Source: CAYGDP01 sp964348665
GTDB taxonomy: Bacteria; Verrucomicrobiota; Verrucomicrobiia; Palsa-1439; CAYGDP01
Reading direction: 5' to 3'
DNA: 64,000 nucleotides
Assembly: GCA_964348665.1 (NCBI GenBank)
Contig: CAYGDP010000001.1
Coordinates: forward strand, 257,092 to 321,091
Under the pieces are notes generated by a model. That model was not told the origin of the DNA and ran no database searches. It saw only the letters and a program-made list of their open reading frames with translations. A program made the position numbers and the translations under genes. This document shows positions 29,041 through 37,508 of this stretch, piece after piece. Within the stretch, counting starts at the first letter, position 1, and each line of letters begins with the position of its first letter.

Positions 29041-29448
29041 ATGGATATCATCGTTCGCTCGATAGGTTTTTCTATATCGAACGCATTGCTCGGAGTGATT
29101 GAATCGAAGTTGCGATCGCTTGAGTTGCTCGCGCCGCGTTTGATGCGCGCCCGGGTGACTTTAGTGCGGCAAAGCCGCTCCCCGTCGCAGCGTCAGTTCC
29201 GGGCAAGCGTGCAGTGCGAGATTTCCGGTCACGATGTTTATGCAACAGAATCCGCGCCAACCGTTTATGAAGCGGTTGCTATGGTGGCAGAAAAAATTCG
29301 ACGACGAGTAAGGCAGCGGCGCAAACTTCGGCTTACGCGGCGGCACGGAGACGTTCGCGAGGACCGCGCGGTGCGGCAATACAAGTTGGCGCAGCCGCAT
29401 CCAACCGTAAGACCCGGATTGACCTTGCGAAAAGAAGAAGCCTTATGA
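29041..29448 (+). CDS. hpf: ribosome hibernation promoting factor family protein (HPF/RaiA)
   Basis: This 135-residue protein starts at ATG 29041 after GAGGAG. It has the S30AE-type fold pattern: MDIIVRSIGFSISNALLGVI, ESKLRSLELL, RARVTLVRQSRSP, FRASVQCEISGHDVYATESA, TVYEAVAMVAEKIRRRVRQR. It is the short form, lacking the C-terminal dimerisation domain of long HPF. Such proteins bind the 30S subunit and stop translation under starvation. First gene of a long operon that ends with the sensor kinase and NtrC-type regulator; its stop overlaps the aldolase start (ATGA). Confidence 0.85.
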   Translation: MDIIVRSIGFSISNALLGVIESKLRSLELLAPRLMRARVTLVRQSRSPSQRQFRASVQCEISGHDVYATESAPTVYEAVAMVAEKIRRRVRQRRKLRLTRRHGDVREDRAVRQYKLAQPHPTVRPGLTLRKEEAL

Positions 29449-30395
29449 TCACAAAGCAGATATCAGAAATCTTGAGTTGGTATCCGGAATTGACACATGC
29501 GCAGCGGAGAAATTTTCTGCGGATTGCCAATCACGGTCGCATTGGCGGCACCGGAAAATTCGTCATTCTGCCCGTGGATCAGGGTTTTGAGCACGGACCG
29601 TCCCGCAGTTTTTTACCCAATCCGGCTGGATTTGATCCTGTCTATCACGCTCGACTGGCGACGGGCGCGGGTTGTAACGCCTATGCCGCTCCGCTCGGCG
29701 CGATCGAGGCAGCGGCGGATACGATCGCAGCGGCGCATTTGCCAATGATACTGAAAGTCAACTCCCATGACGGGATGATACCGGATTCGGCTGACCCGTT
29801 TCCGGCGTTGACGGCTTGGGTTGATGACGCGTTGCGTCTAAACTGTGCCGCGGTCGGGTTCACAATTTATCCTGGCTCGGCGCGGGCACGTGAAATGTAT
29901 GCGCAAGTCCGTGAATTGGTGCGAGACGCACGAGTCGCTGGGTTGATTGTCGTCGTGTGGGCTTACCCTCGCGGAAGCGGGTTGCCCTCCAAGGAGTCGC
30001 AAACAGCCGTTGATGTTGTTTGTTATGCCGTTCACATCGCCGCGCAACTTGGCGCGCACGTGATCAAGTGCAAACCGACCCGCGCTCTTGTTGCGTTGCC
30101 AGATTCGATCAAACACAAAACATTCGAGAACATCCCGGTGGAGTCTTTGTCGGATCGCACGCATCTGGTCGTTCGATCCGCGTTCGATGGTCATCGTGTC
30201 GTCATCAACTCCGGCGGGGCGGCGCGAACGACCAACGAAGTGCTGGAGGAAGTGCGTCAATTGCATGCCGGGGGATCGTTTGGGTCAATTGTCGGCCGCA
30301 ATTCGTTTCAACGCCCTTTCGCGGAAGGAATTGCGCTATTGCATCGAATCCAGGATATCCATTCCGGCGCGGAAACCGTAGCCAAGGCGGCATGA
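29445..30395 (+). CDS. fbaB: class I fructose-bisphosphate aldolase (DhnA/FbaB type)
   Basis: This 316-residue TIM-barrel aldolase has FVILPVDQGFEHGPSRSF, PLILKVNSHDG-like (MILKVNSHDG), GFTIYPGS, VVWAYPRG, AHVIKCKPT with the likely Schiff-base lysine, and VVINSGGAA, SIVGRNSFQRP near the phosphate site. It matches the DhnA/FbaB archaeal-type class I aldolases, which work in glycolysis or gluconeogenesis. With PEP synthase in the same operon it suggests a switch toward gluconeogenic flux in the stress state. A 163-bp gap follows, without a convincing promoter. Confidence 0.88.
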   Translation: MITKQISEILSWYPELTHAQRRNFLRIANHGRIGGTGKFVILPVDQGFEHGPSRSFLPNPAGFDPVYHARLATGAGCNAYAAPLGAIEAAADTIAAAHLPMILKVNSHDGMIPDSADPFPALTAWVDDALRLNCAAVGFTIYPGSARAREMYAQVRELVRDARVAGLIVVVWAYPRGSGLPSKESQTAVDVVCYAVHIAAQLGAHVIKCKPTRALVALPDSIKHKTFENIPVESLSDRTHLVVRSAFDGHRVVINSGGAARTTNEVLEEVRQLHAGGSFGSIVGRNSFQRPFAEGIALLHRIQDIHSGAETVAKAA

Positions 30396-30558
30396 AAGGC
30401 TTTTCTCTCATACTATTAAAAGCGATCTTGCAAGGGCGCAGGCCGAGCTTGGTTCTGGACGAAAACCTTCGCTTCCGTGGCATAAACACTGTGGAAATGA
30501 GTCCTGCGATTGACGAGGCCGACAAAATTCGAGGGGATACCTTGAATGAAAGGAATCG

Positions 30559-31050
30559 ATGAGAATATTAATTGCGATGGATATGACACCCAACGGCGGC
30601 GCCGCTGTGCGTGTCGCTGCCCTACGACCCTGGCCATCTCGGAGCGAATTTCGAGTGATCTCGGTAATCGAGACCTCACGATTCGTTTACCCCATCGGCA
30701 GTGAATACTTGGCAACGGAAGAGCCGATGTCCCTCTTTCCCAAGACGCGAGACGCAGTCGAGAAAAAGATCGTTTGCGCCTCAAAACTCTTAACAAAAAA
30801 TGGATCTTTGGTGAGTCATACGATTCGTTTGGGGAATCCGCCGGATGAGATTATCGCTGAAGCCGCGGAGTGGAAGGCGGATTTGATCATGCTGGGCACG
30901 CACAGTCGCCGGCCACTGACGAGTTTACTGCTAGGCTCGGTCGGGCAACGGGTTGCTGCCACGGCGCCCTGTTCTGTCGAAGTTGTCCGGGAACAGTCAT
31001 CGGAAAAACCGGCAGAAAAATCGCCATCCAAATCGAAACAAAAGACGTGA
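30559..31050 (+). CDS. universal stress protein
   Basis: UspA-like protein of 163 residues, starting MRILIAMDMTPNGGAAVRVA and ending with GTHSRRPLTSLLLGSVGQRV, then AATAPCSVEVV. The second glycine of the ATP loop is Ser, so nucleotide binding is uncertain. A lysine/serine-rich tail (SSEKPAEKSPSKSKQKT) extends the C-terminus. SD-like GAAAGG precedes ATG 30559. It belongs to the same subgroup as the proteins at 33601 and 45632, which share DxxPxxxxA and ATAPCSVE. Confidence 0.9.
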   Translation: MRILIAMDMTPNGGAAVRVAALRPWPSRSEFRVISVIETSRFVYPIGSEYLATEEPMSLFPKTRDAVEKKIVCASKLLTKNGSLVSHTIRLGNPPDEIIAEAAEWKADLIMLGTHSRRPLTSLLLGSVGQRVAATAPCSVEVVREQSSEKPAEKSPSKSKQKT

Positions 31051-31186
31051 ACGTTTCCAAGATAACATCTCAACCCATTCGAGGTGGGTCCCCTGTCGAG
31101 TTGCCAAGTCGTGCTGGCTCTAGAACCTGGTATGCGCACGACCGATCGAAACCTTCTCGAGTTTGGAACGCGATTGCGACGGCGAA

Positions 31187-33604
31187 ATGAACAAAACAAT
31201 GAACCGGATACAATGGATTCAATGGTTCGAAGAGATCGGCATCGGCGACGTCCCTCTGGTGGGTGGAAAAAACGCATCGTTGGGCGAGATGATTCGCGAA
31301 CTTTGCCCGAAAGGATTGAAAGTGCCCAATGGGTTTGCCATTACGGCGGAGGCGTACCGGTTATTTCTGCGCGAAGCAAAACTCGACCAGCGCATTCGGG
31401 GGATTCTGGCCGACCTTGATACACGCAACATGGAGAATCTGCAGGCGCGCGGGCGGCAGATCCGGCACGCCATTCTGGGTGCGTCGTTGCCATCCGAGTT
31501 GGCATTGGAAATTCTAGAGGCGTATGATCGCCTGGGTGGGGGTACGGCGGTGGATGTTGCCGTCCGCAGCAGCGCGACGGCGGAGGATTTGCCCGATGCC
31601 AGTTTCGCGGGGCAACAGGAGACATATTTGAACGTGGAAGGCCACGCAGCTTTGCTGGAAGCATGCAAGCGGAGCTTCGCGTCGCTGTTCACTGATCGCG
31701 CGATTTCGTATCGGGTGGACAAGGGATTCGGCCATGACAAGATTGCCCTTTCCATTGGCGTGCAACGAATGGTGCGCTCCGATCTGGCTGCATCGGGCGT
31801 GATGTTTTCCATTGATACCGAGACCGGATTTCGCGATGCGATCCTGATCAATGCCGCATACGGACTTGGCGAAAACGTCGTGCAAGGCACGGTGAACCCT
31901 GATGAGTTCTTGGTTTTCAAGCCGACGCTCAAAACAGGGTCGCATCCGATCTTGCAAAAAATCATCGGCACAAAGGAGTTCAAGTTGATTTACGACTTAG
32001 GCGGAGGGAAAATGGTCAAGAATGTCCCGGTCCCGCCCGCCGACCGCGCGCGGTTCGCGATCACGGATGATGAAATCCTTACCCTGGCGCGCTGGGCTTG
32101 CCTCATCGAAGATCACTACAGCGCTGCACACGGCCGATTTTGCCCGATGGATATGGAGTGGGCGAAGGATGGACGGACGGGAGAGCTATTCATCCTGCAA
32201 GCTCGCCCGGAAACGGTGCAGTCCCAGAAAGACACCAACATCCTTGAAACCTATCACCTGCGCGAGCGCGGCCGCATTCTAACGACGGGTCGCAGCGTCG
32301 GCGAAAAAATCGGCTCTGGCCCCGCTCGCGTCATCAAGAACGCCCAATTTCTCGATCAATTTCGCGATGGCGAAGTGCTGATTACCGACAAGACCGATCC
32401 CGATTGGGAGCCAATCATGAAAAAAGCCGCCGCCATCGTCACCAATCGCGGCGGACGCACCTGCCACGCGGCGATTGTCAGTCGCGAACTCGGACTGCCC
32501 GCCATCGTTGGCGCGGAACAAGCGACGGAAACGGTCAAAGAAGGCCATCCCGTCACCGTCTCCTGCGCCGAAGGCGACACGGGCTTCGTGTACGAAGGAA
32601 AACTCCGCTTCGAGGTTGAGCGTGTAAGTCTCATCGGCCTCGCGCGACCGCAGACGAAAGTCATGATGAACGTCGGCAACCCGGAGGAAGCCTTTGCGCT
32701 CTCTTTCATCCCCAATGATGGTGTTGGCTTGGCGCGCGAGGAATTCATCATCACCACCTCTATCAAGATTCATCCGCTCGCCCTGCTCGATTACGAACGG
32801 CTCGACGATCTAAAAGTGAAAGCCGAGATTGATCGGCTTACTACGGGCTACAGCAACAAACCCCAGTTCTTCGTGGATAAACTCGCGCAAGGCGTTGCGA
32901 TGATCGCCGCCGCGTTTTACCCGAAAGACGTGATCCTGCGCTTGAGCGATTTCAAAACCAACGAGTACGCCAATCTCATCGGAGGTCGCAACTACGAGCC
33001 GACCGAAGAAAATCCGATGATCGGGTTTCGCGGCGCCTCGCGCTACTACAACCCACGCTACCAAGCAGGCTTTGCCCTGGAATGCCGCGCGATGAAACTT
33101 GTCCGGGACGAAATGGGGCTGAAAAACCTCAAACTAATGATTCCCTTCTGCCGTACCATCGAGGAAGGCCGCAAAGTCATTGCCGAAATGGAGAAGCACG
33201 GGCTCAAGCGGGGCGAGGATGGACTGGAGATTTACGTGATGTGCGAAATTCCAAGCAATGTGATTCTGGCCGAGGAATTTGCCGAATTATTCGACGGTTT
33301 CAGCATCGGTTCGAATGACTTGACTCAACTCATTCTCGGTGTGGATCGCGACAGCGAAATCGTCGCCCCCATTTTCGACGAGCGCAACGCCGCGGTGAAA
33401 AAAATGATCGCGCACGTGATTCAAATCTGCCGTTCCAAGGGGCGCAAGATCGGAATCTGCGGACAGGCGCCGAGTGATTACCCCGAATTTGCGGAGTTTC
33501 TTGTCGAGCAAGGCATTCACAGCATCTCGCTCAACCCCGACACTGTGCTAAAAACCACGCTGGCGATTTTGGAGAAAGAAAAAACAACTGGAGAACATCC
33601 ATGA
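31187..33604 (+). CDS. ppsA: phosphoenolpyruvate synthase
   Basis: This protein of about 805 residues starts at ATG 31187 or 31199. The N-terminal ATP-grasp domain has GGKNASLGEM and VAVRSSATAEDLPDASFAGQ. The swivelling domain has the phospho-histidine motif RGGRTCHAAIVSRELGLPAIVG. The C-terminal TIM barrel carries GFRGASRYYNPRY, EIPSNVILAEEF, SIGSNDLTQLILGVDRDS and GICGQAPSDYPEF (catalytic Cys). This is the PpsA order rather than pyruvate phosphate dikinase. It converts pyruvate, ATP and water to PEP, AMP and phosphate. The stop overlaps the next usp start (ATGA). Confidence 0.95.
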   Translation: MNKTMNRIQWIQWFEEIGIGDVPLVGGKNASLGEMIRELCPKGLKVPNGFAITAEAYRLFLREAKLDQRIRGILADLDTRNMENLQARGRQIRHAILGASLPSELALEILEAYDRLGGGTAVDVAVRSSATAEDLPDASFAGQQETYLNVEGHAALLEACKRSFASLFTDRAISYRVDKGFGHDKIALSIGVQRMVRSDLAASGVMFSIDTETGFRDAILINAAYGLGENVVQGTVNPDEFLVFKPTLKTGSHPILQKIIGTKEFKLIYDLGGGKMVKNVPVPPADRARFAITDDEILTLARWACLIEDHYSAAHGRFCPMDMEWAKDGRTGELFILQARPETVQSQKDTNILETYHLRERGRILTTGRSVGEKIGSGPARVIKNAQFLDQFRDGEVLITDKTDPDWEPIMKKAAAIVTNRGGRTCHAAIVSRELGLPAIVGAEQATETVKEGHPVTVSCAEGDTGFVYEGKLRFEVERVSLIGLARPQTKVMMNVGNPEEAFALSFIPNDGVGLAREEFIITTSIKIHPLALLDYERLDDLKVKAEIDRLTTGYSNKPQFFVDKLAQGVAMIAAAFYPKDVILRLSDFKTNEYANLIGGRNYEPTEENPMIGFRGASRYYNPRYQAGFALECRAMKLVRDEMGLKNLKLMIPFCRTIEEGRKVIAEMEKHGLKRGEDGLEIYVMCEIPSNVILAEEFAELFDGFSIGSNDLTQLILGVDRDSEIVAPIFDERNAAVKKMIAHVIQICRSKGRKIGICGQAPSDYPEFAEFLVEQGIHSISLNPDTVLKTTLAILEKEKTTGEHP

Positions 33605-34047
33605 AAGTGATCATTGCGATTGATGCAACACCCAATACGGAGTGGGTCGCCCGCGCGGCTGCGCGGCGGCAATGGCCGGCGCGTACCGAACTACGCCTCG
33701 TTGTTGTTGTCGAAAGCCCGCCCTACGCACAGCCACCCCATCGTCGGTATGTGAAGGGTAAATCCTATTACCTGTCCCAAGCCGAATATGACGCGCTGGA
33801 AACTGCCGTTCGCAAAATTGCCGCTTCGATTGGAACCGAGGGAAAAAAAGTCTCCTTTGTCATCCGGGAGGGCCTCGCCGACGATGAAATCATCACCGAG
33901 GCAAAGGAATGGGGAGCGGACTTGATCATGGTTGGCACTCATGGCCGCCGTCGTTTTTCCCGGTTTCTGCTCGGCTCGGTCGCCCAGCGTGTTGTCGCAA
34001 CGGCACCGTGTTCGGTGGAGGTTGTTCGCCAAAAACAAACACAATGA
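33601..34047 (+). CDS. universal stress protein, ATP-binding type
   Basis: UspA fold, 148 residues: MKVIIAIDATPNTEWVARAA at the start; GTHGRRRFSRFLLGSVAQRV has the complete G-2x-G-9x-G-S loop, followed by VATAPCSVEVV. It overlaps ppsA by 4 bp at its start and the P-type ATPase gene at its end (ATGA), so the three are co-translated. It may regulate or accompany one of these enzymes, as several USPs bind transporters; that is inference only. Confidence 0.92.
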   Translation: MKVIIAIDATPNTEWVARAAARRQWPARTELRLVVVVESPPYAQPPHRRYVKGKSYYLSQAEYDALETAVRKIAASIGTEGKKVSFVIREGLADDEIITEAKEWGADLIMVGTHGRRRFSRFLLGSVAQRVVATAPCSVEVVRQKQTQ

Positions 34048-37000
34048 CTGCTGTATTGGAAAAATCGGCACAGCCCGCAGCTCGCCCCGGCGAATGGCAT
34101 GAGTGGACCGCGGAAGAAGTGGCACTACGAATGGGCGTGGATGCTGCGGTTGGATTGAGCGAGCGGAATGCGGCGGAACAACTGCGTATTTTCGGACACA
34201 ACGAGCTGCGCGAAAAGGCCGGCACGCCGCGGTGGATGCTGTTTCTGCGCCAATTTCAAAGCCCGCTCATCTATGTGTTGCTGGGCGCGGCTGTGGTCGC
34301 TTTGTCGCTGGGGGAGTTTAAAGATGCCGGTGTGATTTGTTTTGTGATGGTCGTCAACGCCGCCATTGGCTTCATCCAGGAAGGCCGCGCCGAGCGTTCG
34401 ATGGCGGCGCTAAAAAAGCTTTCCGCGCCGCAGTCGCGCGTGCGCCGGGACGGCAAAATCCTGACGGTGCCAAGTTCCACGGTCGTGCCGGGGGACGTGC
34501 TGATTCTTGCGGCGGGCGATCGCATCGGCGCGGACGCGCGCCTGACGGAAGCGACGGTTCTCATTGCGTTGGAAGGAGCGCTGACGGGTGAATCCACAGG
34601 GGTAACGAAGCGGGTGGCGCCGATTTCGGGGTATGTGGCATTGGCGGATCGCCGCAATATGGTTTTTGCGGGAACAAACATTGCATCGGGGCGTGGCGAA
34701 GCAATTGTTGTCGCCACGGGAATGCGCACCGAGCTGGGAAAGATTGCCGCCTTGGTGCAAGAAACGGTTGAGCCTCCTTCCCCGTTGCAACTACGGATCA
34801 AAAATCTAAGCCGAATCATCGTCGTCACCACATTGGCAGTGATGCCGGTTGTGTTTCTGATTGGATTGCTGCGGGGTCTGCCTGCCCAAAATGTCTTTAT
34901 GGTGGTGTTGAGCCAAATCGTATCCGTCATCCCCGAAGGGTTACCCGTCGCGGTCACCATTGCCTTGGCCGTTGGCATGCAACGAATCGCTCGCAAACGC
35001 GCCATCATCCGCAAACTGGGCGCTGTGGATACCCTGGGGAGCGCCACCATAATTTGCACGGACAAGACCGGCACGCTCACCAAGAACGAGATGTCGGTGA
35101 CGCGCCTCTTTGTGAGTGGTGAAACGATCCACGTGACGGGGATCGGTTACGATCCTACAGGAGAATTTAGATTGCCGAACGGACAGTTGCCAAGCCCGGC
35201 AACACAGGGAGATTGGATGCGGCTGTTGGAAGTGGGGGCGCTTTGCAACGATGCGCACCTTCGATCGCCGATGCGAAACGATTCCTGGCAAATCGAAGGC
35301 GACCCGACCGAAGGAGCGTTGATTGTTGCCGCCACCAAAGCGGGTTTAGACGCCGAGTTGTTGCGCCACGAGTCGCCTCGCGAATGGGAAATTCCCTTCG
35401 ACCCTTCCTTTCGGCTCATGGCGACGGCACACCGGCACGGTCATCTGCACGCCGATTTGCGGGTGTGCGTCAAAGGCGCTCCCGAAGAAGTACTCTCTCT
35501 CTGTCATGCGTATCGGCGGGGAAGCACAACGGATAAACTACCGGCGCAAGCGCCCGCGCGACAGGTTATTATCGATGCACAACGCGCGATGGCGGCCGAG
35601 GGACTGCGAGTGTTGGCGTTCGCCGAGGCACAACTGCCTTCCCGAGAATTGACCGATCACTTCGAATGCCTGCGCGGAAGACTTGTCTTTCTAGGATTGA
35701 CGGGGCAGATGGACCCGCCTCGACCCGAGGCGCGGGAGGCGCTTGCGCTCTGCCGCAACGCTGGTATTCGAACGGTAATGGTCACGGGCGATCACCTGCT
35801 CACTGGTCAGGCAGTTGCGACCGAGTTAGGAATTGCCAACAAAAATAGCCTCGCACTGGAAGGGTCGGCGGTGCGCAAAATGAGCGAATCCGAGTTGGAT
35901 CTTGCGTTGGATCGCGTGGCGGTGTTTGGTCGAGTAGCACCGGAGCATAAGTTACGAATCGTCGAGGGCTTTCAACGCAAAGGACACGTCGTCGCGATGA
36001 CCGGTGACGGTGTCAATGATGCTCCCGCACTCACAAAAGCGGACATCGGCGTGGCCATGGGTGTTACGGGCACGGAGGTTGCCAAGAGCGCCGCTGCCAT
36101 GGTGATTACGGACGATAATTTCGCCTCGATCGTCAGCGCAGTGGAAGAAGGACGCGTCATTTTCAGCAACATCCGAAAGACGGTTTTCTACCTGTTTTCA
36201 ACCAGCGCCGCGGAGATTGTGGCTCTGACGACTGCGTTGCTCGCCGGACTGCCCTTGCCGCTGCGCGCCGCCCAGATTCTCTGGATTAATCTGGTCACCG
36301 ATGGCCTGCTCGACATTAACCTGGTCATGGAAAAGGCGGAGGGAGATGAAATGAGGCGTCCTCCCGCGCGTCGTGAGGCGGGGATCCTTTCGAGGGCATC
36401 CATGGAACGGGCTGCGCTCTTGATTCCCGTGATGGGTTTTGGAACAGCCGGTCTATTTGCCTGGGCATTGGCCAGTGGTCGCTCGTACGAACACGCGCAA
36501 ACCCTGGCATTCACGGTGCTGGTCGCATTTCAGTGGTTTAACATCCTCAATGCGCGCTCTCATCTCCGGTCGGTCTTTCAAATTGGATTTTTCGGCAACA
36601 AATTCCTTCTGGCAGGCCTGCTTGCCTCGGTTGTCCTTCAAGTGATGTCCTGCCACGCGCCATTTATGCAAGTTCTGTTTAACACGGTGCCGCTGGGATG
36701 GACCGATTGGGTTATTGTGCTCGCCGTGGCAAGCACCGTGGTGTGGGCAGATGAGTTGCGCAAACTCTGGCTGCGCCGACGGCTTGTGAAGTTTCAATCC
36801 CAGGGAAAGGACGGGGGGAACAAAATGAATGGATCCGTGCGAACACGATTGCGAGATGCGGTATTTGGCGCGCAGGACGGGCTTGTGTCCACACTTGGCA
36901 CGGTAACGGGTATCGCCGCGGGAACGCAAAATCCCAAAATTGTCGTTCTGTCGGGTTTGGTCGTGGTCGCGGTGGAATCGCTCTCGATGGCGGCAGGTTC

Positions 37001-37508
37001 CTATCTTTCCAGCAAATCGCAGCGTGAATACATGGAGCGGCTGTTGCTGGAAGAGACAGAAGCGATTGCGACTGACCCCGAAGGCGAGCGGCGCGAGATT
37101 TGGAAAATGTACCGGGAGCGCGGCTATAGCGACCATGAGATCGGGCACGTGGTCGAACGATTGATGAGCAATCCGAAACTGTTACTGGAAGATATGGCGC
37201 ATAAAGAGCTTGGAATTTGTCCAGAAACCCTGGAGGAACCGCTCGGTAACGCGATTACGATGGGCGTTACATACATCATCGGCGGATTCGTGCCGTTGCT
37301 ACCGTATTTGTTGTTGCCAATCGCAACAGCGATACCCGTCTCGATCATCGGCACGTTGACGGCATTATTTGCTTTTGGAGGACTGAAAGGCAGGTTTGTG
37401 CGCCAGCGCTGGTGGCGCAGCGGATTGGAAATGTTGTTGGTGGCCAGCGTTGCGGCACTGGTCGGATTCGGAATCGGAAGCATCGCGAATACGTATCTGC
37501 AACCATGA
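34044..37508 (+). CDS. P2-type cation ATPase fused to a VIT1/CCC1-family transporter domain
   Basis: Start ATG 34044 overlaps the usp stop; length 1154 residues. Residues 1 to about 915 form a P-type ATPase: cation ATPase N-terminus (EWTAEEVALRMGVD), TGES 181-184, PEGLP 297-301, DKTGTLTKNEM with phospho-D340, KGAPEEVL, MVTGDHLLTG, MTGDGVNDAPALTKADIGVA and a six-helix C-terminus. PEGLP and the N-terminal domain point to P2 (Ca2+/Mn2+-like) pumps. From about residue 928 a VIT1/CCC1 domain begins (DAVFGAQDGLVSTLGTVTG, VVVAVESLSMAAGSYLSSKS), a family that moves Fe2+ or Mn2+. The join is in frame with no stop; an internal ATG at 36825 follows a G-rich stretch and could give the VIT part alone. Confidence 0.9.
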   Translation: MTAVLEKSAQPAARPGEWHEWTAEEVALRMGVDAAVGLSERNAAEQLRIFGHNELREKAGTPRWMLFLRQFQSPLIYVLLGAAVVALSLGEFKDAGVICFVMVVNAAIGFIQEGRAERSMAALKKLSAPQSRVRRDGKILTVPSSTVVPGDVLILAAGDRIGADARLTEATVLIALEGALTGESTGVTKRVAPISGYVALADRRNMVFAGTNIASGRGEAIVVATGMRTELGKIAALVQETVEPPSPLQLRIKNLSRIIVVTTLAVMPVVFLIGLLRGLPAQNVFMVVLSQIVSVIPEGLPVAVTIALAVGMQRIARKRAIIRKLGAVDTLGSATIICTDKTGTLTKNEMSVTRLFVSGETIHVTGIGYDPTGEFRLPNGQLPSPATQGDWMRLLEVGALCNDAHLRSPMRNDSWQIEGDPTEGALIVAATKAGLDAELLRHESPREWEIPFDPSFRLMATAHRHGHLHADLRVCVKGAPEEVLSLCHAYRRGSTTDKLPAQAPARQVIIDAQRAMAAEGLRVLAFAEAQLPSRELTDHFECLRGRLVFLGLTGQMDPPRPEAREALALCRNAGIRTVMVTGDHLLTGQAVATELGIANKNSLALEGSAVRKMSESELDLALDRVAVFGRVAPEHKLRIVEGFQRKGHVVAMTGDGVNDAPALTKADIGVAMGVTGTEVAKSAAAMVITDDNFASIVSAVEEGRVIFSNIRKTVFYLFSTSAAEIVALTTALLAGLPLPLRAAQILWINLVTDGLLDINLVMEKAEGDEMRRPPARREAGILSRASMERAALLIPVMGFGTAGLFAWALASGRSYEHAQTLAFTVLVAFQWFNILNARSHLRSVFQIGFFGNKFLLAGLLASVVLQVMSCHAPFMQVLFNTVPLGWTDWVIVLAVASTVVWADELRKLWLRRRLVKFQSQGKDGGNKMNGSVRTRLRDAVFGAQDGLVSTLGTVTGIAAGTQNPKIVVLSGLVVVAVESLSMAAGSYLSSKSQREYMERLLLEETEAIATDPEGERREIWKMYRERGYSDHEIGHVVERLMSNPKLLLEDMAHKELGICPETLEEPLGNAITMGVTYIIGGFVPLLPYLLLPIATAIPVSIIGTLTALFAFGGLKGRFVRQRWWRSGLEMLLVASVAALVGFGIGSIANTYLQP

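Noticed and set aside
30478..30493. TGGCATAAACACTGTG as a sixth plus-strand sigma-54 promoter before the usp gene at 30559
   Set aside because: The -12 GC is GT, and no CGACA/TGTC site lies at the expected 68 bp upstream; the gene is probably read from the hpf promoter.
37412..37504. Upstream extension of the sensor kinase frame
   Set aside because: It overlaps the end of the ATPase-VIT gene by over 90 bp and is arginine-rich; ATG 37505 gives the same ATGA overlap seen throughout the operon.
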